A DNA stretch of 64,000 nt from Micromonospora sp. MW-13 (GTDB taxonomy: Bacteria; Actinomycetota; Actinomycetes; Mycobacteriales; Micromonosporaceae): contig NZ_QKKX01000074.1 in the NCBI RefSeq assembly GCF_003434305.1, positions 1 through 64,000 on the forward strand, given 5' to 3'. Below the pieces are notes generated by a model. The model did not search any database and had not been told where the DNA came from. It saw only the letters and a list, made by a program, of their open reading frames with translations. Shown here in pieces: positions 37,540-45,731 of this stretch. Position numbers and translations under genes: made by a program. Position 1 is the stretch's first letter. Each line of letters starts with the position of its first letter.

Positions 37540-37920
37540 GTGCGGCCACTGCCAGCCGGTGTGGTCCCGGACGGGAAACTGGTGGTGTGGCAGCACGAGC
37601 CGACGAGTTTCGCCCTGCTGCAACGACGGGTCACCGCAGGGACCGGCCTGCTCCGGATGGCCCGGCAGCATCCCGCGCACTACGTCGTGTTCGATCTGTT
37701 GGCCGATGCGGAGGGGCGCTCATGGATGCGCCGCTGGCGCGGCGGCGGGCGCGTCTCGCCGACGTCCTCGCCGGCGCGGCGCCGCAGCTCACCCTCAGCC
37801 CGCACACCACCGATGCCGATGAGGCGGCCGACTGGTTGGCCACCTGGACCGCGGCAGGGATCGAGGGGGTCGTCGCGAAGCGCTCGACACCCCGGGTGCT
37901 CCGGCCCGGCTCCAGCCGTC
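37540..37920 (+). pseudogene. ATP-dependent DNA ligase fragment
   Basis: DGKLVVWQHEPTSFALLQRR and HPAHYVVFDLLADAEG match the adenylation domain of actinobacterial LigC/LigD-like ligases. After a frameshift near 37715 the match continues as RLADVLAGAAPQLTLSPHTT and WLATWTAAGIEGVVAKR (motif IV region). The nucleotidyl lysine motif KxDG and the OB domain are absent. Non-functional. Confidence 0.65.
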
Positions 37921-38071
37921 GGCGGAGGCCGCCGCGCCGAATCACCCGATTCAGTGAATGCCCTCGTCACCTACCGGCAACGCGCACTTACGGCTCCCCG
38001 AGGGGATTGGCTAGACCGGAGTGACCGCGTGCCGGAGCCGGTGTCGCGTGCCGGCGAAGGAGGTGAGCATC

Positions 38072-39484
38072 GTGCAGACCCAGTGCCCGAGCGCCGTGTT
38101 CAACGGTGCCGAGGCGATCGCGGATGCGATCCTGTACGAGGGCTACCTGCTCTACCCGTATCGGCGTTCCTCGGCCAAGAACCGGGTCCGCTGGCAGTTC
38201 GGTGTCCTCGTGCCCCCCGCCTGGGGTGAGGCCCACGGCCTGGTCGACAGCAGCGTTGCGGGCTCGGCCGAGTCGTCCTGGCAGCAGACCGAATGCCTGA
38301 TGGAGGCGCCGGAGACGGCGGTCGTCCGGATCCGGTTACGGTTCCTGCACCTGCAAGGCAAGGTGACCGAGCTACGCACGACCGACGGTGGGTACCGGCC
38401 GGTCGACCGGATCGAGGCCGGTGGCCGTACGGAGCTCAGCTTCGACGAGGCGGTGCCGCGGGAGTTCGACATCGAGGCACCGGTCGGCGACTTTCGGCGT
38501 GGCCGACGCCTCGACGTCCACGTGCCCGGCGGAGAGGACGTCGAGCTGTTGGCCGACGAGCGGGGCGAGCCGGTCGGGCGGGTGGTACGCCGGCGATGGC
38601 CGTTGTCCGCCTCGGTCGCCGTCTCCGCCGTCCCGTCCCCGGCGCCGTTCCGGTTGCTGCGGCTCGGGCTGCGCGTCGAGAACACGGACCGAACGACACC
38701 GGCGGACAGCCCTCGGGATGAGGCGTTGCGCTGCTGCCTGATCGCGGCGCACACGCTGACCACCGTCAGCCAGGGGCGATTCCTGTCCCTGCTCGACCCG
38801 CCCGAATGGGCGGCACCGGCCGCGCGGGAGTGCCGCAACGTGCACACGTTCCCGGTGCTCGCCGGCGCGTCCGGCACTTCTGAGGTCGTTCTCTCCTCGC
38901 CCATCATCCTCTACGACCACCCTCGGATCGCGCCGGAAAGCCCCGGTGACCTGCACGACGCGACCGAGATCGACGAAATTCTCTCGCTTCGTACCCTCAC
39001 CCTCTCCGATGCGGAGAAACGGGAGGCCCGGGCCACCGACCCCCGCGCCGCCGCGATCCTCGACCGCGTCGACGCGATGCCGCCCGAGGTACTCGAACGG
39101 TTGCACGGCGCGATTCGGTCCTTGGAGCCCGTCCACCGGCCGGGCGATTCCGCCACCGGGCCGGAACGACCCCGGCGGGGGTTCGACACCGATGCGGAAA
39201 TCGCGCCGGACCCGGAGACCGTCCTCGTCGCGGGCACCCGGCTGTCGCGGGGCAGCCGGGTCCGGTTACGACCCCGGCGGCGCGGCACCGACGCGCACGA
39301 CATGTTCCTGGAGGGCCGTACCGGCCGGGTGGAGCAGGTGCTGCTCGACATCGACGGGTCGCGGTTCCTAGCCGTGACCGTGGACGACGACCCGGGCGCC
39401 GAGCTGCACCAGTGGTACGGGCGCCTGCGTCACTTCCGCCCGGAAGAGGTGGAGCCGCTGGCCGGCGAGGTGGAGGCGCGATGA
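38072..39484 (+). CDS. Hydrogenase-cluster protein of unknown function
   Basis: A 470-residue soluble protein heading the hydrogenase locus, overlapping the protease gene by four bases. I start it at GTG 38072 because GGAGG lies eight bases before it. The N-terminal part (FNGAEAIADAILYEGYLLYP) and the middle are unfamiliar beta-rich sequence. The last 75 residues (SRGSRVRLRPRRRGTDAHD; GRTGRVEQVLLDIDG) look like an SH3-like barrel of the kind found in small binding domains. As I recall, proteins of this type accompany group 1h hydrogenase genes in actinobacteria. Role unknown; a cofactor-loading or assembly function is a guess. Confidence 0.7.
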   Translation: MQTQCPSAVFNGAEAIADAILYEGYLLYPYRRSSAKNRVRWQFGVLVPPAWGEAHGLVDSSVAGSAESSWQQTECLMEAPETAVVRIRLRFLHLQGKVTELRTTDGGYRPVDRIEAGGRTELSFDEAVPREFDIEAPVGDFRRGRRLDVHVPGGEDVELLADERGEPVGRVVRRRWPLSASVAVSAVPSPAPFRLLRLGLRVENTDRTTPADSPRDEALRCCLIAAHTLTTVSQGRFLSLLDPPEWAAPAARECRNVHTFPVLAGASGTSEVVLSSPIILYDHPRIAPESPGDLHDATEIDEILSLRTLTLSDAEKREARATDPRAAAILDRVDAMPPEVLERLHGAIRSLEPVHRPGDSATGPERPRRGFDTDAEIAPDPETVLVAGTRLSRGSRVRLRPRRRGTDAHDMFLEGRTGRVEQVLLDIDGSRFLAVTVDDDPGAELHQWYGRLRHFRPEEVEPLAGEVEAR

Positions 39485-40065
39485 ACAGCGACGGCAACCG
39501 TCGGATCCTCGTCGCCGGCATCGGCAACATCTTCCTCGCGGATGACGCCTTCGGCGTGGAGGTCGTCCAGCGCCTCCGGGACGCCGTCCTACCCGCGGGG
39601 GTGGATGTGTCCGATTACGGGATACGCGGGATGCACCTGGCCTACGATCTGCTGGACGGGCACCACGACGTGCTTGTCATGGTGGACGCGTTGCCGCTGG
39701 ACGAGGCCCCTGGGACGCTGGCCGTCCTCGAGGTGGACCTCGACGACCCCGGCTGGGCACTGCGGCCGGCGGACGTACTGGAGGCGCCGGCCGCCGACGG
39801 TCACGGCATGGATCCGGAGTCGGTGCTGCGCCTGCTGCGCGGTCTGGGCGGCAGCGTTGGCCGGATCCTCGTGGTGGGTTGCCAACCCGCTGTCCTCGAC
39901 GAGCGTATGGGGTTGTCGGCTCCGCTCGCCGCCGCGGTCGACCAGGCGGTCCGGATGGTGGTCGAAATCGTCCACGAGGAATCCGCGCGGCTCCACACCG
40001 CACCCAAGCGGCAGGAGAGCCCGCGGCGAACGGCAGGCGAGAGGGGGGTGACCGCCGATGCATGA
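39481..40065 (+). CDS. Hydrogenase maturation protease (HyaD/HupD family)
   Basis: A 194-residue endopeptidase that should remove the C-terminal tail of the hydrogenase large subunit after nickel insertion. The family signature is present: VAGIGNIFLADDAFGVEVVQ (nickel-sensing acidic residue in the first helix), VMVDALPL and a HGMDP...ILVVGCQP C-terminal section. It starts at an ATG overlapping the previous stop and overlaps hypA by 8 bp. The C-terminal 30 residues are a basic extension not seen in short family members. Confidence 0.88.
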   Translation: MNSDGNRRILVAGIGNIFLADDAFGVEVVQRLRDAVLPAGVDVSDYGIRGMHLAYDLLDGHHDVLVMVDALPLDEAPGTLAVLEVDLDDPGWALRPADVLEAPAADGHGMDPESVLRLLRGLGGSVGRILVVGCQPAVLDERMGLSAPLAAAVDQAVRMVVEIVHEESARLHTAPKRQESPRRTAGERGVTADA

Positions 40066-40414
40066 GACAGGTCTGTCCGAGGCGATCGTGGCGGCGGTGG
40101 TCCGCCGGGCCGCCGGGCGCCGGGTCACCGGTCTGCGGGTGCGGATCGGCGGTCACGCGGTTGACCGTGATGTCGTTACGCAGGGCATCCAGGTGGCCGC
40201 GGTGGGCACGGTGGTCGCGGACGCCGCCCTTGATCTGGTGCTGGAGCCGATGACGGTGCGGTGTCATGACTGTGGTCGTAACGCGCGGGTCGACGACCAC
40301 CTCGCGATGGTGGCCTGCCCCGGCTGCGGGGGCGTCGACGTCGAGGTCACCGGCAGCGACGACGTCGTCCTGGAGTCCATCACGCTGGACGGCGTCGCGT
40401 CGGGAGCGCGCTGA
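40058..40414 (+). CDS. hypA: Hydrogenase nickel-insertion protein HypA
   Basis: A 118-residue protein starting MHETGLSEAIV, with His2 the known nickel ligand of the family. The zinc-binding domain has two Cys pairs (CHDC at about 69-72, CPGC at about 87-90). HypA normally works with the GTPase HypB; no hypB was found in the window. It sits between the maturation protease and the hemerythrin-like gene in one operon. Confidence 0.9.
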   Translation: MHETGLSEAIVAAVVRRAAGRRVTGLRVRIGGHAVDRDVVTQGIQVAAVGTVVADAALDLVLEPMTVRCHDCGRNARVDDHLAMVACPGCGGVDVEVTGSDDVVLESITLDGVASGAR

Positions 40415-40956
40415 TGGACGCCACCGAGTTGCTGCGGCACGACCACCGCGTGGTGGAGCAGCTGTTCCGGGACTACCGGGCAGCGGCATCGGACGCGCAA
40501 CGGCGGGGCGTGGTGGAGATCCTCGTCCGCGAACTGTCGAAGCACGCCGCGGTCGAGGAGGTCCTCCTCTATCCGTTCGCCGCGAAGGTGCTGGCCGATC
40601 CGCGGGTGGTCGACCGGCATCTCGCCGGGCACCGGCCGATCAAGGAGTTGCTCCTCGAACTCGACCGCTGCCGGGCCGGCGATCGCGCAGAGGACGAGCT
40701 GATGGAGCTGCTGGCGTCCGCCGTCGCTCGGCACGTGCGGGACGACGAGAACGAACTCATGCCGCTGCTCTGCGACCGGGCCGACAAGCAGTCCCTCCGC
40801 GAGCTGGGCCAGGAAATCGACCAGGGCAAGCAGCGGGCCCCGACACGCCCGCACCCGCATGCACCGGAAGAGCCCCCGCCGCTGGCCTTCGTGGCGCCGC
40901 TGGCGGCCATCTACGACCGGCTGCGGGATCGGATGCAAGGGAGGCCACGCACATGA
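40414..40956 (+). CDS. Hemerythrin-domain protein
   Basis: A 180-residue protein with a four-helix hemerythrin (HHE) domain. Likely di-iron ligands are seen in LLRHDHRVVEQLF, KHAAVEEVLLYP, HLAGHRPIKELL and RHVRDDENELMP. A Pro/Ala-rich linker and a short helix (LAAIYDRLRDRM) follow. Hemerythrins bind O2 or sense redox state. It overlaps both neighbours (hypA end, small subunit start) and stands immediately before the small subunit, the place that the HucM scaffold gene occupies in Mycobacterium smegmatis as I recall; equivalence is not claimed. Confidence 0.85.
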   Translation: MDATELLRHDHRVVEQLFRDYRAAASDAQRRGVVEILVRELSKHAAVEEVLLYPFAAKVLADPRVVDRHLAGHRPIKELLLELDRCRAGDRAEDELMELLASAVARHVRDDENELMPLLCDRADKQSLRELGQEIDQGKQRAPTRPHPHAPEEPPPLAFVAPLAAIYDRLRDRMQGRPRT

Positions 40957-42077
40957 CGCAGAGCATCGGCGACACCGGTGCGGTGATCCCGCACGAGACC
41001 GGGTTCGACGAGGTCACCGTCCTCTGGATCTCCGAGGGCATGAGTTGCGACGGAGACTCCGTGTCCATGACGGCCTCCGGTCAGCCGGCGATCGAGGACA
41101 TCGTTCTCGGGCTCGTTCCCGGCCTGCCCAAGGTCAACCTGCACAACAAGGTGTTGTCGCCGGCGGCCGGCGGCGAGGAGTTCCTGGCGCCGTACCGCCG
41201 GGCGGCCCGTGGGGAGATGACCGAGCCGTTCATCCTCGTCATCGAGGGGTCCATCCCGAACGAGAACATCAACGGCGAGGGGTACTGGACGTCGTTCGGT
41301 AATGACGAGACGACCGGCGAGCCGCTGACCCTGAACTGGTGGATCGACCAGTTGGCGCCCAAGGCGTGGGCGGTCGTGGCGGCCGGCACGTGCGCGACGT
41401 ACGGCGGCATCCACGCCATGGCGGGCAACCCGACGGGGTGCATGGGCCTGGCGGACTATCTCGGGTGGGACTTCCGGTCCCAGGGTGGCTTGCCGATCGT
41501 CAACGTACCCGGCTGCCCGATCCAGCCGGAGAACTTCATGGAGACCCTGACCTGGGTGCTCTACCACGCCGCCGGCTCGGCTCCGCCCCCGCCGCTGGAC
41601 CACATGCTGCGGCCACAGTGGCTGTTCGGCAAGACCGTGCACGAGGGCTGCGACCGGGCCGCCTACTACGAGCAGGCCGACTTCGCCAAGGACTACAACT
41701 CGCCCAAGTGCCAGGTGAAGATCGGCTGCTGGGGGCCGGTCATCAACTGCAACGTCCCGAAACGTGGCTGGATGGGCGGCGTGGGTGGCTGCCCCAACGT
41801 CGGCGGCATCTGCATCGGCTGCACCATGCCGGGATTCCCCGACAAGTTCATGCCGTTCATGGACATGCCGCCCGGCGGCAGCCTGTCCACGTTGCTCATC
41901 AAGCCGTACGGCGCCCTGATCCGCCGCCTGCGCGGCATCACCAACGTCACCGCCAACCGGGAACCGAAGTGGCACCACAACGGTCCGGAGCTCACCAGCG
42001 GCTACAACCCCCGGTGGCGCCCGTACGCCGCGGCAGATCCCCGGCGACAGGCGGCAATCGAAAGGAACCAACCGTGA
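40953..42077 (+). CDS. hhyS: [NiFe]-hydrogenase small subunit, group 1h type
   Basis: A 374-residue iron-sulfur subunit that passes electrons from the NiFe site to an acceptor. There is no Tat signal peptide, as expected for group 1h, so the enzyme works inside the cell. The proximal-cluster motif is MSCDGD (Cys32, Asp35) where most hydrogenases have CTGC, the known Asp substitution of oxygen-tolerant group 1h enzymes. Further ligands are in GTCATYGG, VPGCPIQP, HEGCDR and the Cys-rich CWGPVINC...GGCPNVGGICIGC region. It starts at an ATG overlapping the hemerythrin stop and its own stop overlaps the large-subunit start. Confidence 0.95.
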   Translation: MTQSIGDTGAVIPHETGFDEVTVLWISEGMSCDGDSVSMTASGQPAIEDIVLGLVPGLPKVNLHNKVLSPAAGGEEFLAPYRRAARGEMTEPFILVIEGSIPNENINGEGYWTSFGNDETTGEPLTLNWWIDQLAPKAWAVVAAGTCATYGGIHAMAGNPTGCMGLADYLGWDFRSQGGLPIVNVPGCPIQPENFMETLTWVLYHAAGSAPPPPLDHMLRPQWLFGKTVHEGCDRAAYYEQADFAKDYNSPKCQVKIGCWGPVINCNVPKRGWMGGVGGCPNVGGICIGCTMPGFPDKFMPFMDMPPGGSLSTLLIKPYGALIRRLRGITNVTANREPKWHHNGPELTSGYNPRWRPYAAADPRRQAAIERNQP

Positions 42078-43873
42078 CAGCGACCGAAGCCAAGACGGCC
42101 GCCGGCCAGAAACCCGGCGAACTGGTGGAGATGGCGTGGGATCCGATCACCCGGATCATCGGCAACCTCGGCGTCTACACGAAGATCGACTTCGCGAACC
42201 GGGTGGTCGCCGAGTGCCACACCACGTCGTCGCTGTTCCGCGGCTACTCGGTGTTCATGAAGGGAAAGGACCCGCGCGACGCCGGCTTCATCACCAGCCG
42301 GATCTGCGGCATCTGCGGCGACAACCACACGACCTGCTCCGTCTACGCGCAGAACATGGCGTACGGCATCAAGACCCCACCCCTGGCTGAGTGGATCATC
42401 AATCTCGGCGAGGCCGCCGAGTACATGTTCGACCACACCCTCTTCCAGGACAATCTCGTCTTCGTCGACTTCTGCGAGGCGATGGTCAAACAGACCAACC
42501 CGAGCGTGCTCGCCCGCGCCGAGAAGACCGCCGCACCGGGCCGGGACATCCACGGCTACCGGACGATCGCCGACATCATGCGGGCCTACAACCCGTTCGA
42601 GGGCGAGGTCTACAAGGAGGCGCTGAAGGTCAGCCGGACGACCCGGGAGATGTTCTGCCTGATGGAGGGCCGACACGTCCACCCGTCGACGGTCTATCCC
42701 GGTGGCGTCGGCACCATGCCCCAGCCGACGCTGTTCACCGACTACCTGAGCCGGTTGATCAGCATCATGGACTTCGTCAAGAAGGCCGTCGCCCTCAACG
42801 ACGACATCTTCGACTTCTGGTACGAGGCGCTGCCCGGCTACGAGGAGGTCGGCCGCCGCCGGGTCCTGCTCGGCTGCTGGGGCGCGTTCCAGAATCCGGA
42901 CGTCGTCGACTACCGGTACGAGACCATGACGAACTGGGGGCGGGCGATGCACGTCACGCCCGGCATCGTCGTCGACGGCAAGCTGCTCACCACCGACCTG
43001 GTCGACATCAACCTCGGCATCCGGATCCTGCTCGGCAGCTCGTACTACAAGGACTGGGTCGGCGAGGAGGAGCCGTTCGTCAGCCACGACCCGCTCGGCA
43101 ACCCGGTCGACATCCGCCATCCCTGGAACCAGACCACCCTCCCCGATCCACAGAAGCGCGACTTCGGCGACAAGTACAGCTGGGTGATGAGCCCCCGCTG
43201 GTTCGACAAGAGCAGCGGAGAGCACCTCGCGCTGGACACCGGCGGCGGCTGCTTCGCCCGGCTGTACACCACGGCGCTGGCGAAGATGGTCGACACCCCG
43301 TACGTCAAGTCGACCGGACACAGCGTGCTGATCACGCTGCCGAAGAGCCAGCGGCTGCCCGAGACGACGTTGGAGTGGAAGATCCCGCGCTGGTCGAACG
43401 CGCTGGAGCGGGACCGCTCGCGGGCCTACTTCATCGCGTACGCCGCGGCGATGTCGCTGCACTTCCTGGAGCGGGCGATGGAGCGGATGCGCGGCGGCGA
43501 CATGCGGGTCTTCACCGAGTTCGACGTGCCGGACGACGCCATCGGCTGCGGCTTCCACGAGGCCGTCCGGGGCGCGCTGTCGCATCACCTCGTGATCAGG
43601 GACCGCAAGATCGCCAACTACCATCCGTACCCGCCGACGCCGTGGAACGGCAGTCCCCGCGACAGCTACGGCACACCCGGTCCGTACGAGGACGCGATCC
43701 AGAACACCCCCATCTTCGAGGAGAACGGGCCGGACAACTTCAAGGGTGTGGACATCATGCGGGCGGTACGCAGCTTCGATCCCTGCCTGCCGTGCGGGGT
43801 GCACATGTACGTCGGCGGCGGGCGCACCCTCAAAAAGATCCACTCGCCGATGTTCGGCGCCTCCCATGGCTGA
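42074..43873 (+). CDS. hhyL: [NiFe]-hydrogenase large subunit, group 1h type
   Basis: The 599-residue catalytic subunit. Nickel ligands are in RICGICGDNH (residues 76-85) and DPCLPCGVH (residues 569-577). After the final His a 22-residue tail (MYVGGGRTLKKIHSPMFGAS and two more) should be removed by the maturation protease. The sequence motifs match high-affinity hydrogenases of Streptomyces and Mycobacterium that oxidise atmospheric H2. The start is GTG, overlapping the small-subunit stop. All catalytic residues are intact, so the enzyme is probably functional. Confidence 0.95.
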   Translation: MTATEAKTAAGQKPGELVEMAWDPITRIIGNLGVYTKIDFANRVVAECHTTSSLFRGYSVFMKGKDPRDAGFITSRICGICGDNHTTCSVYAQNMAYGIKTPPLAEWIINLGEAAEYMFDHTLFQDNLVFVDFCEAMVKQTNPSVLARAEKTAAPGRDIHGYRTIADIMRAYNPFEGEVYKEALKVSRTTREMFCLMEGRHVHPSTVYPGGVGTMPQPTLFTDYLSRLISIMDFVKKAVALNDDIFDFWYEALPGYEEVGRRRVLLGCWGAFQNPDVVDYRYETMTNWGRAMHVTPGIVVDGKLLTTDLVDINLGIRILLGSSYYKDWVGEEEPFVSHDPLGNPVDIRHPWNQTTLPDPQKRDFGDKYSWVMSPRWFDKSSGEHLALDTGGGCFARLYTTALAKMVDTPYVKSTGHSVLITLPKSQRLPETTLEWKIPRWSNALERDRSRAYFIAYAAAMSLHFLERAMERMRGGDMRVFTEFDVPDDAIGCGFHEAVRGALSHHLVIRDRKIANYHPYPPTPWNGSPRDSYGTPGPYEDAIQNTPIFEENGPDNFKGVDIMRAVRSFDPCLPCGVHMYVGGGRTLKKIHSPMFGASHG

Positions 43874-44474
43874 TCAGCCGGACGTCCAGCGGCTCGACGA
43901 CGGGGCCGTCGAGCCTCGGCTGGCCCACCTGGACGCCGTGCTCGCCCAGCTCGAGCAGACCCCCGGCCGCACCGCCGAGCTGGCGCTGGACGCCGTCGAG
44001 ATCCTGACCGAGGTGTACGGCGAGGCGCTGGCCCGCGTCATCGACCTCGCCGCCGGCAGCCCCCGCGTGCTCGACCGCCTCACCGACGACGAGCTGCTGC
44101 GGCACCTGCTGCTGTTGCACCGCATCCACCCGGATCCGCTCGACCGGCGGGTGGCCCGGGCGGTGGACGACCTCCGGCCACAGCTGCGCACGCAGGGCGC
44201 CGAGATCGCGCTGGTCGGTGTCCAGGACGAGGTGGCCAGGATCAGCCTGTCGGCGAGTTCGTGCGGCGGTGGCGGCGCAGCGCTGCGGGACCAGGTCCGG
44301 GAGTTGGTGTTGACGTTCGCCCCGGAGCTGTCCGGGGTCGACGTGGTGACGCCGGCGCCGGCGCCGGCGCTGATCCCGGTCGCCACCTTGTGGCAGCGCC
44401 CAGACCGGACCGATGAGCCATCGACGAACGAGGGGCGAGCTGCGGGGTCGCTCGCGGTGGGTGGCACGACATGA
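43866..44474 (+). CDS. NifU-like hydrogenase-cluster protein
   Basis: A 202-residue protein overlapping the large-subunit end by 8 bp. The region SLSASSCGGGGAALRDQVRE followed by LVLTFAPELSGVDVV resembles the C-terminal NifU scaffold domain, in which a CxxC pair binds an Fe-S cluster; here only one Cys (SSCGGG) is seen, so cluster binding is doubtful. The N-terminal half is helical. It may help iron-sulfur loading of the small subunit. Confidence 0.65.
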   Translation: MADQPDVQRLDDGAVEPRLAHLDAVLAQLEQTPGRTAELALDAVEILTEVYGEALARVIDLAAGSPRVLDRLTDDELLRHLLLLHRIHPDPLDRRVARAVDDLRPQLRTQGAEIALVGVQDEVARISLSASSCGGGGAALRDQVRELVLTFAPELSGVDVVTPAPAPALIPVATLWQRPDRTDEPSTNEGRAAGSLAVGGTT

Positions 44475-45085
44475 CGACGGGCGCCCTGCAGCGGGCGATC
44501 CGCCGCGCGCGGCAGCGCGCGGCCTCGGTCGAGCGCTGCGGCATGTGCGCCGGGCCGGTCGGCCCGGAGCACCGGCACGTGTGGGACGACCAGGACGGGG
44601 AGCTGATGTGCGCCTGCACGCCGTGCTCTCTGCTCTTCGAACGGGAGTCGGCCGGCGGCGGCCGGTACCAGCTCGTCCCCACCCGCGGCAGACGGTTGTC
44701 GGGCCTGTCCGCCGACGAACTCGGCGTGCCGGTCGGTCTGGTGTTCTTCGTCAAGCAGCGTGACGGCCGCGTGCTCGGGCACTACCCGAGCCCGCTCGGC
44801 ACCACGGAGTCGGAGATCGATGCCGGTGCCTGGCAGGCCGTCGAGGCGCGATCACCTGAGCTGGCCGGGCTGCTGCCACAGGTCGAGGCGTTCCTGGTGT
44901 GGACGGGCAACCTGCGCGGCGCCGGCCAACAGTGGGTGGTGCCGGTTGACGACTGCTTCCGGCTCGTCGCGCTCATCCGCCGGCACTGGACGGGCATGTC
45001 GGGGGGAAGCGCGGTGTGGCGGGAGATTCCCCGGTTCTTCGACGATCTCGGCCGACGACATGGTCGGCCGTCAGGCGACGACTGA
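44471..45085 (+). CDS. DUF5947-family hydrogenase-cluster protein
   Basis: A 204-residue protein with CGMC near residue 23 and CACTPC about 25 residues later, a likely metal-binding site. Following text such as HRHVWDDQDGELMCACTPC and FFVKQRDGRVLGHYPSPLG fits DUF5947, a family I recall beside group 1h hydrogenases. A redox-carrier or assembly role is possible. It overlaps the NifU-like gene by four bases. Confidence 0.7.
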   Translation: MTTGALQRAIRRARQRAASVERCGMCAGPVGPEHRHVWDDQDGELMCACTPCSLLFERESAGGGRYQLVPTRGRRLSGLSADELGVPVGLVFFVKQRDGRVLGHYPSPLGTTESEIDAGAWQAVEARSPELAGLLPQVEAFLVWTGNLRGAGQQWVVPVDDCFRLVALIRRHWTGMSGGSAVWREIPRFFDDLGRRHGRPSGDD

Positions 45086-45099
45086 TGGAGGAGGCGGGT

Positions 45100-45303
45100 A
45101 TGGGCGAGATCCGGGTGGGCGATCCCGACGTCGAACTCGACGCCCCGGCGCACACCAAGGGTGTGGAGGAGGGCAACTCGCGGCGGAGGAGGCAGTCGGG
45201 CCATCACGATGACGGCACGGTGGACGCCCACCGTTCGACCGGCATCCGGCCCGATCAGCACGGCCCGATCCTGCCGATCATGCCGAACCTGCCGCCGGGC
45301 TGA
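45100..45303 (+). CDS. Small hydrophilic hydrogenase-cluster protein
   Basis: A 67-residue protein starting at ATG 45100, chosen because GGAGGAGG lies just upstream. It is charged and His-rich (RRRRQSGHHDDGTVDAH) and ends with the unusual hydrophobic tail ILPIMPNLPPG. No family recognised. The strong ribosome site and conserved operon position support it being real. Confidence 0.6.
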   Translation: MGEIRVGDPDVELDAPAHTKGVEEGNSRRRRQSGHHDDGTVDAHRSTGIRPDQHGPILPIMPNLPPG

Positions 45304-45325
45304 CCGGGGCGGAAGGAGGTGAGCT

Positions 45326-45427
45326 GTGCGGAAGCTGTTGGTGCTGCTGGCCGGCGTGGCCGTCGCCGGGGTGTTCTGGAAGGAACTTCCCGCGCTGCGA
45401 CGCTACATCAAGATCGAGAAAATGTGA
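45326..45427 (+). CDS. 33-residue single-span membrane protein, DUF6893-like
   Basis: A GTG start at 45326 preceded by a strong GGAAGGAGGT gives VRKLLVLLAGVAVAGVFWKE then LPALRRYIKIEKM. It has one membrane segment and a basic C-terminal tail, and resembles the tiny DUF6893 proteins I recall from actinobacteria. Its place between hydrogenase genes suggests a membrane-anchoring or docking role for a soluble hydrogenase, which is inference. Confidence 0.65.
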   Translation: MRKLLVLLAGVAVAGVFWKELPALRRYIKIEKM

Positions 45428-45448
45428 CCGGAGAGGACGAGTAGGCCG

Positions 45449-45721
45449 ATGTGTCTTGGGATCCCGGGCGAGATCGTCGAGATCAAGGCCGGCCGTGACG
45501 ACCTGGCCATCGTCGACGTCGTGGGCGTGCGGCGGGCGATCAACATCGGCCTGCTCGGTCCGGACCAGATCGGTATCGGCGACTGGGTGCTCGTCCATGT
45601 CGGCTTCGCCATGTCGAAGATCGACGAGGCCGAGGCGGCCGCCACGTTGGCCATGTTGACCGGTCTCGGACAGGCGTACACCGACGAGCTGCAGGCGCTC
45701 GCCGAATCCGACATCAGTTAG
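45449..45721 (+). CDS. hypC: Hydrogenase assembly chaperone HypC
   Basis: A 90-residue protein starting MCLGIPGEIVEI; Cys2 and the following hydrophobic strand are the hallmark of HypC, which carries the Fe(CN)2CO unit between HypD and the large subunit. The remainder is the usual small beta barrel and C-terminal helix. It is followed by hypD at 10 bp. A second, variant HypC is encoded at 50972-51226. Confidence 0.93.
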   Translation: MCLGIPGEIVEIKAGRDDLAIVDVVGVRRAINIGLLGPDQIGIGDWVLVHVGFAMSKIDEAEAAATLAMLTGLGQAYTDELQALAESDIS

Positions 45722-45731
45722 GGAAGACGAC

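Noticed and set aside
42002..43867. 621-codon open frame opposite the hydrogenase large subunit
   Set aside because: Shadow of hhyL; Arg/His/Val-rich noise without domains.
44345..44375. GCCGGCGCCGGCGCCGGCGC repeat as a regulatory site
   Set aside because: Lies within the coding sequence of the NifU-like gene and encodes a Pro/Ala run; simple GC repeat.
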